The position numbers and the translations under genes were made by a program. DNA of 64,000 bases, taken from positions 6,510,001-6,574,000 of the forward strand of contig NZ_CP109013.1 in the NCBI RefSeq assembly GCF_036226745.1, read 5' to 3'. This document shows positions 58,000 to 64,000 of the stretch, piece after piece (the stretch's first letter is position 1; every line of letters starts with the position of its first letter). The stretch comes from Streptomyces sp. NBC_00683 (lineage in GTDB: Bacteria; Actinomycetota; Actinomycetes; Streptomycetales; Streptomycetaceae). The notes under the pieces were generated by a model that was not told where the DNA came from, ran no database searches, and saw only the letters and a program-made list of their open reading frames with translations.

Positions 58000-59061
58000 A
58001 TGGAGACGTCTACGATTCACCAGGTCACAGCCGCCGAGTTCGCACCGGAGACCACCTACCTCAACACGTCCAGCTGCGGTCTGCTGCCCCGCCGGACCGT
58101 CGAGGCGGTCAAGGAACTGGCCGACGACAACGCCACGGGCCGCCGGGCCGGTGCCGGCAGCTTCGAGTCGGTGGACGCCGCCCGGGCCGGCTTCGCCCGG
58201 CTCGCCGGTGTCGCTCCCGACCGGGTCGCCACCGGCAGCTCCGTCGCCGCCCATGTGGGGCTGGTCGCGGCCTCGCTGGCGCCGGGCTCCGAGGTCCTCG
58301 CCCCGGAGGGCGAGTTCAGCTCGGTCGTCAGCCCGTTCGCCGTCCGCGGTGACCTGAAGATGCGGTACGTCCCGCTGGGGGAGCTGGCCGAGTCCGTACG
58401 GCCGGAGACCGCGCTCGTCGCCTTCTCCGCCGTCCAGTCCGCCGACGGCAGGGTCGCCGACCTGGACGCCGTCCGGGCGGCGGCCGATGCGCACGGCGCG
58501 CGGACCCTGCTCGACGCCAGCCAGTCCGCGGGCTGGCTGCCGCTGGACGCCGGGGCGTACGACTACACGGTCACGGGAGGCTTCAAGTTCCTGCTGTGCC
58601 CCCGGGGCGCGTCGTTCCTGACCGTGACCGAGGAGGCGCAGGAAACGATCCCCGTGCTGTACGCGGGCTGGGTCTCGGCCGAGGACCGCTGGAACAGCAC
58701 GTACGGGCCGGTCGGGCAACTGGCCGTCACCGCACGGCGCTTCGACGAACCGGCCGCCTTCCTCGCGTACCACGGCGCGGAGCGCTCCCTGGAGCTGCTG
58801 GCGGAGGTCGGAGTCGACGCGCTGTACGCCCATGCCACCGGGCTCGCAGCCCTCTTCCGCGACGGACTGGCCGGGATCGGGCACGAGGCGGTACCGGGGG
58901 AGTCGGCCATCGTCGCCGTGCCGGGACTCGGCAGCCGTCTGGCCGAGCTGACGCGGGCGGGGGTCATGGTCTCGGACCGGGCGGGGAATCTACGAGTGGC
59001 GTTCCACCTGTACAACACCGAGGCCGACGTGGACCGTGCGCTGGACGTGCTCTCGGGCTGA
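58000..59061 (+). CDS. Class V aminotransferase-fold PLP enzyme
   Basis: A 353-residue PLP enzyme. TYLNTSSCGLLPRRTVEA (about 18), GSSVAAHVGLVA, LLDASQSAGWLPLDA (PLP-binding Asp and Gln, about 166-180) and the Schiff-base lysine in TGGFKFLLCPRG (about 197) mark the class V fold. It resembles isopenicillin-epimerase/cysteine-desulfurase-like proteins, but the C-terminal half lacks the catalytic cysteine loop of desulfurases. The true reaction is unknown. The ATG at 58000 has GGGTGGA upstream. Confidence 0.87.
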   Translation: METSTIHQVTAAEFAPETTYLNTSSCGLLPRRTVEAVKELADDNATGRRAGAGSFESVDAARAGFARLAGVAPDRVATGSSVAAHVGLVAASLAPGSEVLAPEGEFSSVVSPFAVRGDLKMRYVPLGELAESVRPETALVAFSAVQSADGRVADLDAVRAAADAHGARTLLDASQSAGWLPLDAGAYDYTVTGGFKFLLCPRGASFLTVTEEAQETIPVLYAGWVSAEDRWNSTYGPVGQLAVTARRFDEPAAFLAYHGAERSLELLAEVGVDALYAHATGLAALFRDGLAGIGHEAVPGESAIVAVPGLGSRLAELTRAGVMVSDRAGNLRVAFHLYNTEADVDRALDVLSG

Positions 59062-59080
59062 AACGGCCGTCCCGAACCGG

Positions 59081-59587
59081 TCACTCCGGGCCGGGACACC
59101 CCTCGGTCTCCTGGCAGAGGTTCGCCTCGACCTTGGCCAGGAGCCTGGCCAGCTCCGTGCGCTCCGCCGGGTCCAGTCCCGCGAGCGTGTGCTCCTCCAG
59201 GCTGGACCAGGCGTCCCGCACCGAGGCGTGGAGCCCGCAGCTGTCCACGGTGGCCTCGACCAGGACGGCCCGCCGGTCGTCCGGGTCGGGGCGGCGGCGC
59301 ACGTGCCCGGCCTGGTCGAGCCGCTGGAGCATCTTGGTGACGGTGGACGGGTCGAGGTCCACGGCCTTGATGAGCTCCGACTGGCGGACAGCCCCGCCGT
59401 CCCACAGATGCATCATCAGGAGTTCCTGGCCGGGATAGAGGCCGAGCCCCTTGAGCAGCCTGCCCGCCGCGATCCGGTGCAGCCTGGCGATGCGCGAAAC
59501 GGCATGGCTGACGGGCCCGCCGCGGGCGGCGCTGGGCAGCGCCTCGGCACAGACGGGATCTGCGGGGGCCGTGCTGTCGGCCTTCAT
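59081..59587 (-). CDS. MarR-family regulator
   Basis: A 168-residue winged-helix regulator. HAVSRIARLHRIAAGRLLKGLGLYPGQELLMMHLWDGGAVRQSELIKAVDLDPSTVTKMLQRLDQAGHVRRRPDPDDRRAVLV-type MarR core occupies about 25-110, including the DxRR wing. Two cysteines lie near the C-terminus (CGLH, LCQETEGC). GAGGAG precedes the ATG at 59587. It is divergent from an old yellow enzyme and the spacer has two palindromic sites. Confidence 0.93.
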   Translation of the reverse strand: MKADSTAPADPVCAEALPSAARGGPVSHAVSRIARLHRIAAGRLLKGLGLYPGQELLMMHLWDGGAVRQSELIKAVDLDPSTVTKMLQRLDQAGHVRRRPDPDDRRAVLVEATVDSCGLHASVRDAWSSLEEHTLAGLDPAERTELARLLAKVEANLCQETEGCPGPE

Positions 59588-59672
59588 CGGGACTCCTCGG
59601 GGCGGTGGTGCTGCCCTGTCGTTTCCGTTGGCTGGTCCGCGACGTCGCTGGTCCATGACGTCTCCATGAACT

Positions 59673-59693
59673 TTACCTTGGTCGGCCAATTAA
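59673..59693. promoter_or_regulatory. MarR operator-like site 1
   Basis: The site contains TTGGTCGGCCAA framed by TTAC and TTAA. It shares TGGTCGGCCAA with the reverse complement of site 2 at 59718, so one regulator probably binds both. It is the site nearer to the MarR gene. Confidence 0.6.
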
Positions 59694-59717
59694 TGGGTTA
59701 CAGTGGCGCGGAGATAA

Positions 59718-59737
59718 TTACTTGGCCGACCATGTAA
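59718..59737. promoter_or_regulatory. MarR operator-like site 2
   Basis: TTACTTGGCCGACCATGTAA is an imperfect 20-bp palindrome (TTAC and GTAA ends, TGG and CCA inside) located 17 bases before the start of the old yellow enzyme gene. Confidence 0.6.
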
Positions 59738-59754
59738 ATCCCCCGGGAGCTCCC

Positions 59755-60825
59755 ATGACCACCGTGTTCGACCCCATCGACCTCTCCGGTACGCAGCTCG
59801 CCAACCGCATCGCGCTCGCGCCGATGACCCGCAGCCGGGCCGGTGACGGCGGTACGGCCACCGATCTCGTCGTCGAGTACTACACCCAGCGGGCCTCGGC
59901 CGGACTGATCATCACCGAGGGCATCCAGCCGTCGGTGGTGGGCCAGGGCTACCCCAGCACCCCCGGACTACACAGTGCCGAGCAGGTCGCCTCGTGGCGC
60001 AGGGTCACCGACTCCGTCCACGAGGCCGGCGGGCGCATCTTCGCCCAGATCATGCACGCGGGCCGGATCGGCCACCCCGTACTGCTGCCGGACGGACTCA
60101 CCCCGGTCGCCCCCTCCCCGGTCGCGGCGCCCGGCCAGGTCTACACCCAGGTGGGCCCGAAGGACTTCGTCGAGCCGCGTGAGCTGACCGACGCCGAGAT
60201 CCGGGCGACCATCGGGGACTTCGTCACGGCCGCCCGCAACGCCGTCGACGCAGGGTTCGACGGGGTCGAGCTGCACGGCGCCAACGGCTACCTGATCCAC
60301 CAGTTCCTCGCACCGAACACCAACCTGCGCACCGACGAGTGGGGCGGTTCCGAGCAGGCCCGCATCCGGTTCGCCGTCGAGGTCGCCAAGGCCGTCGTCG
60401 CAGAGATCGGCGCGGAGCGCACCGGGCTGCGCATCTCGCCCGGAAACCCGTACAACGGCATCGAGGAGCCCGCCCCCGACGCCGTCTACACCGCGCTCGT
60501 CGCGGAGCTCGAACCGCTCGGGCTCGCCTACCTGCACATCCTGGAGCAGGTCGAGATCCGTGAGCTGACGCTCGCGCTGCGCAAGCAGTTCTCCGGAACC
60601 GTGGTCCTCAACGTGCTCACCGACGGGCCGACCGGACCGGAGCACCACACGGTGATCGACGACGGGATCGCGGACCTCATCTCCTACGGCGTGCTGTTCC
60701 TCGCCAACCCGGACCTGCCGGCCCGGCTGAAGGCCGGCGGGCCGTTCAACACTCCGGACCCGTCGACATTCTTCGGCGGCGAGGCCAAGGGCTACACCGA
60801 CTACCCGGCGCTGCAGGACCGGTAA
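59755..60825 (+). CDS. Old yellow enzyme family alkene reductase
   Basis: A 356-residue FMN-dependent ene-reductase of the NemA/OYE type. It begins TTVFDPIDLSGTQLANRIALAPMTRSRAGDG, and shows QIMHAGRIGHP, HGANGYLIHQFLAPNTNLRTDEWGG (substrate-binding His/Asn pair, about 175-178) and the FMN phosphate site near ISYGVLFLANPDLPARL. It reduces electrophilic alkenes such as quinones, nitro compounds or enals with NAD(P)H. GGGAG precedes the ATG. A divergent MarR gene with shared operators suggests induction by electrophiles. Confidence 0.93.
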   Translation: MTTVFDPIDLSGTQLANRIALAPMTRSRAGDGGTATDLVVEYYTQRASAGLIITEGIQPSVVGQGYPSTPGLHSAEQVASWRRVTDSVHEAGGRIFAQIMHAGRIGHPVLLPDGLTPVAPSPVAAPGQVYTQVGPKDFVEPRELTDAEIRATIGDFVTAARNAVDAGFDGVELHGANGYLIHQFLAPNTNLRTDEWGGSEQARIRFAVEVAKAVVAEIGAERTGLRISPGNPYNGIEEPAPDAVYTALVAELEPLGLAYLHILEQVEIRELTLALRKQFSGTVVLNVLTDGPTGPEHHTVIDDGIADLISYGVLFLANPDLPARLKAGGPFNTPDPSTFFGGEAKGYTDYPALQDR

Positions 60826-60853
60826 CCGACCGGCTGCCGCACCGCGTACTTCG

Positions 60854-60881
60854 GCCCCTGACGGGCGAACCCGTCAGGGGC
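60854..60881. terminator. Terminator between the old yellow enzyme and lacI genes
   Basis: GCCCCTGACGGG (60854-60865) pairs exactly with CCCGTCAGGGGC (60870-60881) around a CGAA tetraloop. It separates two convergent genes and can act in both directions. Confidence 0.85.
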
Positions 60882-60922
60882 GACGCGTGATCACCGAGAG
60901 GTGCAGGGCCCGCTCGACGGCG

Positions 60923-61957
60923 TCACGCCGACTCCCGGCGGACCAGTTCGGTGGGCAGGATGACCGCGGCCGGATCCTCCCCGCCGATCTGCGCCAGCAG
61001 CACCCGAACCATCTCGGAGCTGATCCGGTCCCAGGGCTGGCGGACCGTCGTCAGTGCGGGACGGGCCGCGAGCGCCGCGGGCGAGTCGTCGAAACCGCCG
61101 ACCGCGATGTCCTGCGGGACGCGTCGGCCCGCCTGCTCCATGGCGGTCAGCACCCCCTGCGCCATCAGGTCGGACGCCACGAACACCGCGTCGATGTCCG
61201 GTGCGCGCTCCAGCAGGAGCGATGCCGCGGCCTGACCGCCCGCACGGCTGTAGTCGCCCGGCACGACCAGCGCCTCGTCGAAGGACAGCCCGCATTCGGC
61301 GAGCGTCTCGCGGTAACCCGCCAGCCGCTCCACGCCGCCGGGGGTGTCCAGCGGGCCGGTGACGGTGGCGATCCGGCGGCGCCCGGACTCGTACAGGAAC
61401 CGCACCATGTCCCGTGCGCCGTCCCGGTCGGCCGCCGCCACGTAGCTGACCTTCGAGCCCTGCCCGAGCGGCTTCCCGCAGGCGACCAGCGGCACGCCCG
61501 CCTCGTGCAGCTGGGCGGCGACCGGGTCGCCGGAGTGGCTGGAAACCAGCAGCACCCCGTCCACGTGACCGGCGATGTACCGCATGTTCCGGCGGCGCTC
61601 CGCCTCCGTTCCCGCGATCATCAGCAGCAGCGGGATGTCGTGCGCGGCGAGCGCTGTGGTGCAGCCGCGCAGCAGGACGTTGAAGTTCGGGTCCTCGAAG
61701 AACCGCTCCTGCGGCTCGGTCAGCAGGAACGCCACGGAGTCGGAACGACCGGTGATCAGCGACCGGGCATGCCGGTTCACGGTGTACCCGGTCTTGTGTA
61801 TGGCGGAGTTGACCGCGTCGAGGGCGGCGGGGCTGACGTTGTGGCCGCCGTTGAGCACGCGGGAGACCGTGCCCCGGGATACTCCGGCCTCCCGCGCGAC
61901 ATCGTGGATCGTCGGCGGCCGGCGCCGTCCCGCGCCGTTCTGTTCTGTGCGGCTCAT
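60923..61957 (-). CDS. LacI-family repressor of the adjacent sugar ABC operon
   Basis: A 344-residue LacI protein. The HTH (PTIHDVAREAGVSRGTVSRVLNGGHNVSPAALDAV, about 15-49) precedes a periplasmic-binding-protein-like sensor domain (SDSVAFLLTEP, VLLVSSHSGDPVAAQL, DIDAVFVASDLMAQGVL, DIAVGGFDDSP). It is the last gene of a minus-strand operon with two permeases and a binding protein, so it is probably the local sugar-responsive repressor. A palindrome lies just before its start codon. Confidence 0.93.
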   Translation of the reverse strand: MSRTEQNGAGRRRPPTIHDVAREAGVSRGTVSRVLNGGHNVSPAALDAVNSAIHKTGYTVNRHARSLITGRSDSVAFLLTEPQERFFEDPNFNVLLRGCTTALAAHDIPLLLMIAGTEAERRRNMRYIAGHVDGVLLVSSHSGDPVAAQLHEAGVPLVACGKPLGQGSKVSYVAAADRDGARDMVRFLYESGRRRIATVTGPLDTPGGVERLAGYRETLAECGLSFDEALVVPGDYSRAGGQAAASLLLERAPDIDAVFVASDLMAQGVLTAMEQAGRRVPQDIAVGGFDDSPAALAARPALTTVRQPWDRISSEMVRVLLAQIGGEDPAAVILPTELVRRESA

Positions 61958-61961
61958 TTTG

Positions 61962-61978
61962 CTTGATCTTTCATCAAG
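61962..61978 (-). promoter_or_regulatory. Palindrome before lacI, probable operator
   Basis: CTTGAT and ATCAAG are perfect 6-bp arms around a 5-bp centre, four bases from the lacI start codon. The site would let LacI control its own expression from within the operon. Confidence 0.5.
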
Positions 61979-61999
61979 GGAAGCCCTGTTGAGGAGCTG

Positions 62000-62857
62000 T
62001 CAGGACTTTACGGCGCCGGAGAGCAGGTCGAGGCTCCAGAACCGCTGGATCACGAGGAACAGGGCGATCAGCGGAATGATCGCCAGCAGCGCCCCGGTGA
62101 TGACCAGGGTGTAGAGCGCGGGGGTGGTCGCGCCCTGCTGCAGCAGCGTGTAGAGACCCAGGGTCACCGGGAACTTCTCGTCGTCGCCGAGCATGATGTA
62201 GGGGAGCAGGAAGTTGTTCCAGACCGCCACGAACTGGAACAGGAACACCGTCACCAGTCCCGGCAGCATCATCGGCAGCGCGATGGTCCGGAAGATCCGC
62301 CACTCGCCGCCGCCGTCCATGCGCCCGGCCTCGACCACATCGGCGGGCACGGCCGCCGCGGCGTAGATGCGGGCCAGGTAGACGCCGTACGGGGAGAGGA
62401 TCACCGGCAGCAGCACCGACAGGTACGAGTCGGTCATGTCCGCCTTGGCGAGCAGCAGGTACTGCGGCACGGCGAGGATCACCGGCGGCATCAGCACCCC
62501 GGCCAGCAGGATGTTGAAGACGGTCTCCTTCCCGCGGAAGCGGTACACGGCCAGCGCGTACCCGGAGACCGCGGACACCGCCGTGGACAGCAGGGCGCCC
62601 ACCCCGGCGTAGAAGGCGGAGTTGGCCATCCACTTCCAGTACACGCCGTCGCGGTACTCCGTGAGGTCGGCGACGTTGTCGGAGAAGCCGGAGCCGGGCA
62701 GGAAGGTGAAGGTGGAGAACAGCTCGCTGCCGGACTTGGTCGAGGCGACCAGGACCCACAGGACGGGCAGCAGGCAGTACAGGGCGCCGAGGAGCAGCGC
62801 GGCCGTCGGGACGAGCGGGAAACGGCGGGGGCCGGTGGCAAGGGACTGCGTACTCAT
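62000..62857 (-). CDS. Sugar ABC transporter permease (MalG type)
   Basis: A 285-residue inner-membrane permease with six helices. The EAA loop is VPADVVEAGRMDGGGEWRIFRTIALPMMLPG-like, with E-A-G-x3-G (about 183-203). The start ATG overlaps the stop of the previous permease gene. Part of the second sugar importer of the window; its substrate is unknown, and the binding protein is cut off by the window edge. Confidence 0.93.
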   Translation of the reverse strand: MSTQSLATGPRRFPLVPTAALLLGALYCLLPVLWVLVASTKSGSELFSTFTFLPGSGFSDNVADLTEYRDGVYWKWMANSAFYAGVGALLSTAVSAVSGYALAVYRFRGKETVFNILLAGVLMPPVILAVPQYLLLAKADMTDSYLSVLLPVILSPYGVYLARIYAAAAVPADVVEAGRMDGGGEWRIFRTIALPMMLPGLVTVFLFQFVAVWNNFLLPYIMLGDDEKFPVTLGLYTLLQQGATTPALYTLVITGALLAIIPLIALFLVIQRFWSLDLLSGAVKS

Positions 62858-63780
62858 CGGGAGTCTCCCTGCTTCGTACGGGAGTTGGCCGCCTTGAGGA
62901 AGCCGAAGGACAGGGCCAGCGTGGCCAGGGCGATGATGACCGCCTGCGCCGCCGCCGCGTAGATGTCGTTGTTGACGAAGGCGTCCTGGTAGACCTTCAT
63001 CAGCGGACTCCAGGTGGTGGAGAGCGAGTTGGTCAGCGGCTTCAGCGTGGTGGGCTCGCTGAACACCTGGAGCGTCGCGATGATCGAGAAGAAGAAGGTC
63101 AGGATCAGTGAGGGCGCCACCATCGGGATCTTGATCCGCAGCGCGATCTGCAGCTGCGAGCAGCCGTCGAGGCGCGCGGCCTCGAAGATCTCGACGGGGA
63201 TGGCCCGCAGCGACGTGTAGATCACGATCATGTTGAAGCCGGTGCCGCCCCACACCGCGATGTTCGCCAGGGAGAGGTACAGCGGGCCGCCGTCCAGGAG
63301 GTCCGGCTGCGGCAGCCCCGCCTTGTCGAGCAGGTAGAGGAAGGGACTGACGTCGGGCAGGTAGAGGAAGCCCCACATCAGCGCCGCGATGACACCCGGG
63401 ATCGCGTACGGCAGGAAGATCGCCAGCCGGGTGAAGCCGCGCAGCCGGACCCGTTCGGTGTCCAGCAGCAGGGCGAACAGCAGGGCGAGCCCCAGCATCA
63501 CCGGGACGACGATCGCGCCGTACCCGAGGATGCGCAGTGCTCCGTGCAACAGCTCCGAGTCGGAGAGCGCGTCGGTGTAGTTGGCCAGTCCGGCCCAGAT
63601 CTCGTCCCGGGCGCCCTTGCCCAGGCCGAGCCCCTTGACCTCGGTCCTGCGGAAGCTGAGGTACAGCGCGTACCCGATGGGCAGGGCGAAGAAGAGAAGG
63701 AAGAGGACTGTTGCGGGTATCAGGAAGGCGTACGGGGCGCTCTTGACCCCGTACGGCCTCCTGCGGGGTGCGCGTGTCAC
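62854..63780 (-). CDS. Sugar ABC transporter permease (MalF type)
   Basis: A 308-residue permease beginning with a basic tail, then a first helix (YAFLIPATVLFLLFFALPIGYALYLSF) and six helices in all. The EAA loop has IPVEIFEAARLDGCSQLQIALRIKIPM (about 195-221). GTG start overlapping the stop of the binding-protein gene by four bases (GTGA). Cotranscribed with the second permease. Confidence 0.93.
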   Translation of the reverse strand: MTRAPRRRPYGVKSAPYAFLIPATVLFLLFFALPIGYALYLSFRRTEVKGLGLGKGARDEIWAGLANYTDALSDSELLHGALRILGYGAIVVPVMLGLALLFALLLDTERVRLRGFTRLAIFLPYAIPGVIAALMWGFLYLPDVSPFLYLLDKAGLPQPDLLDGGPLYLSLANIAVWGGTGFNMIVIYTSLRAIPVEIFEAARLDGCSQLQIALRIKIPMVAPSLILTFFFSIIATLQVFSEPTTLKPLTNSLSTTWSPLMKVYQDAFVNNDIYAAAAQAVIIALATLALSFGFLKAANSRTKQGDSR

Positions 63781-64000
63781 TCGGAGACTCCGAAGCCCTG
63801 CTTCTTGAGATCGGCGACGGTGGCGTCCTGCATCGCGGTCAGCGCGGGACCGAAGTCCGACTTGGTCTTGGCGGCCTGCGCGAAGTTGTCCTTGAACGCG
63901 GTGTACGCGACGTTCACGTTCGGGCCCCAGGCTGCCGGGGCGGTGCCCTGGGCGATCTTGGCGGCCTCGGTGTAGAAGTCGGGCTGGTTGGAGAAGTAGT
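63777..64000 (-). CDS. Sugar-binding protein of the ABC operon, C-terminal part only
   Basis: The 3' end of a minus-strand gene that continues past the window. The visible 74 codons give the C-terminus of a family 1 solute-binding protein: YYFSNQPDFYTEAAKIAQG ... WGPNVNVAYTAFKDNF ... ALTAMQDATVADLKKQGFGVSE, then stop. The helix pattern and last-helix AMQDATVADLKKQGF are typical for these proteins. It overlaps the permease start by four bases. Confidence 0.85.
   Translation of the reverse strand, partial: YFSNQPDFYTEAAKIAQGTAPAAWGPNVNVAYTAFKDNFAQAAKTKSDFGPALTAMQDATVADLKKQGFGVSE

Overview
The window is chromosomal DNA from a high-GC actinobacterium, almost certainly a Streptomyces or close relative. 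The evidence is the very high GC content and third-position bias, frequent GTG starts, abundant 4-base ATGA/GTGA gene overlaps, a SufC-SufS-SufU-SufT iron-sulfur operon without SufE, an Xre/DUF397/ATPase triad, TerD and DUF4232 proteins, and a copy of an intergenic repeat I associate with Streptomyces. I see no phage, insertion sequence, CRISPR array, rRNA or ordinary tRNA gene.

Layout. 1-3091: 3' part of a suf operon (Rieske ferredoxin, sufC, sufS, sufU, sufT-like), closed by a hairpin that also contains the start codon of a VOC gene. 3.5-13.6 kb: housekeeping and accessory genes (Pro/Gly-rich membrane protein, SMR pump plus TetR, an HxlR-peroxiredoxin fusion divergent from an MFS pump, dapD/dapA, a DUF4232 lipoprotein, GNAT, a double ABM protein, an acidic hypothetical). 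13.8-17.5 kb: a Tat-exported PhoX phosphatase, then two tandem Y-RNA-like genes and the Ro60/Rsr (TROVE) protein. The larger RNA contains a circularly permuted tRNA mimic (YrlA class). The smaller one shares the Ro-binding segment, with compensated stem changes. This is the most striking part of the window. 17.6-19.2 kb: TerD protein and a small hypothetical.

19.2-51.4 kb is a plant cell-wall (pectin/arabinan) catabolic region with some unrelated genes interspersed. It encodes three PL1 pectate lyases, a PL3 pectate lyase, a CE8 pectin methylesterase, a rhamnogalacturonan acetylesterase-type SGNH hydrolase, a GH43 enzyme and a sugar ABC importer (two permeases and a binding lipoprotein; the ATPase is not in the window). 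Its intracellular enzymes form two converging oxidative routes. Uronate dehydrogenase and KdgD lead from galacturonate to 2-oxoglutarate semialdehyde. An L-arabonate-type dehydratase and a DapA-family enzyme lead from arabinose to the same compound. A semialdehyde-type aldehyde dehydrogenase would then give 2-oxoglutarate. FCD-GntR and IclR regulators sit in the region, and similar GTTC-N8-GAAC-like dyads lie upstream of the aldehyde dehydrogenase, the ABC operon and, more weakly, the PL3 gene. Embedded unrelated genes include an ECF sigma/anti-sigma pair, an NCS2 purine permease and a penicillin-binding protein.

51.5-60.8 kb: Xre/DUF397/ATPase triad, a SnoaL-like protein behind a SoxR-like dyad, TetR-NmrA pair, methyltransferase, a chloramphenicol phosphotransferase homologue, DinB, a FrnE-type DsbA protein, a class V aminotransferase, and a MarR/old-yellow-enzyme pair with two operator-like palindromes. 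60.9-64 kb: 3' end of a second sugar ABC operon (binding protein cut by the edge, two permeases, LacI repressor) on the minus strand. Gene starts were chosen from overlaps, ribosome binding sites and family norms; no database search was possible.
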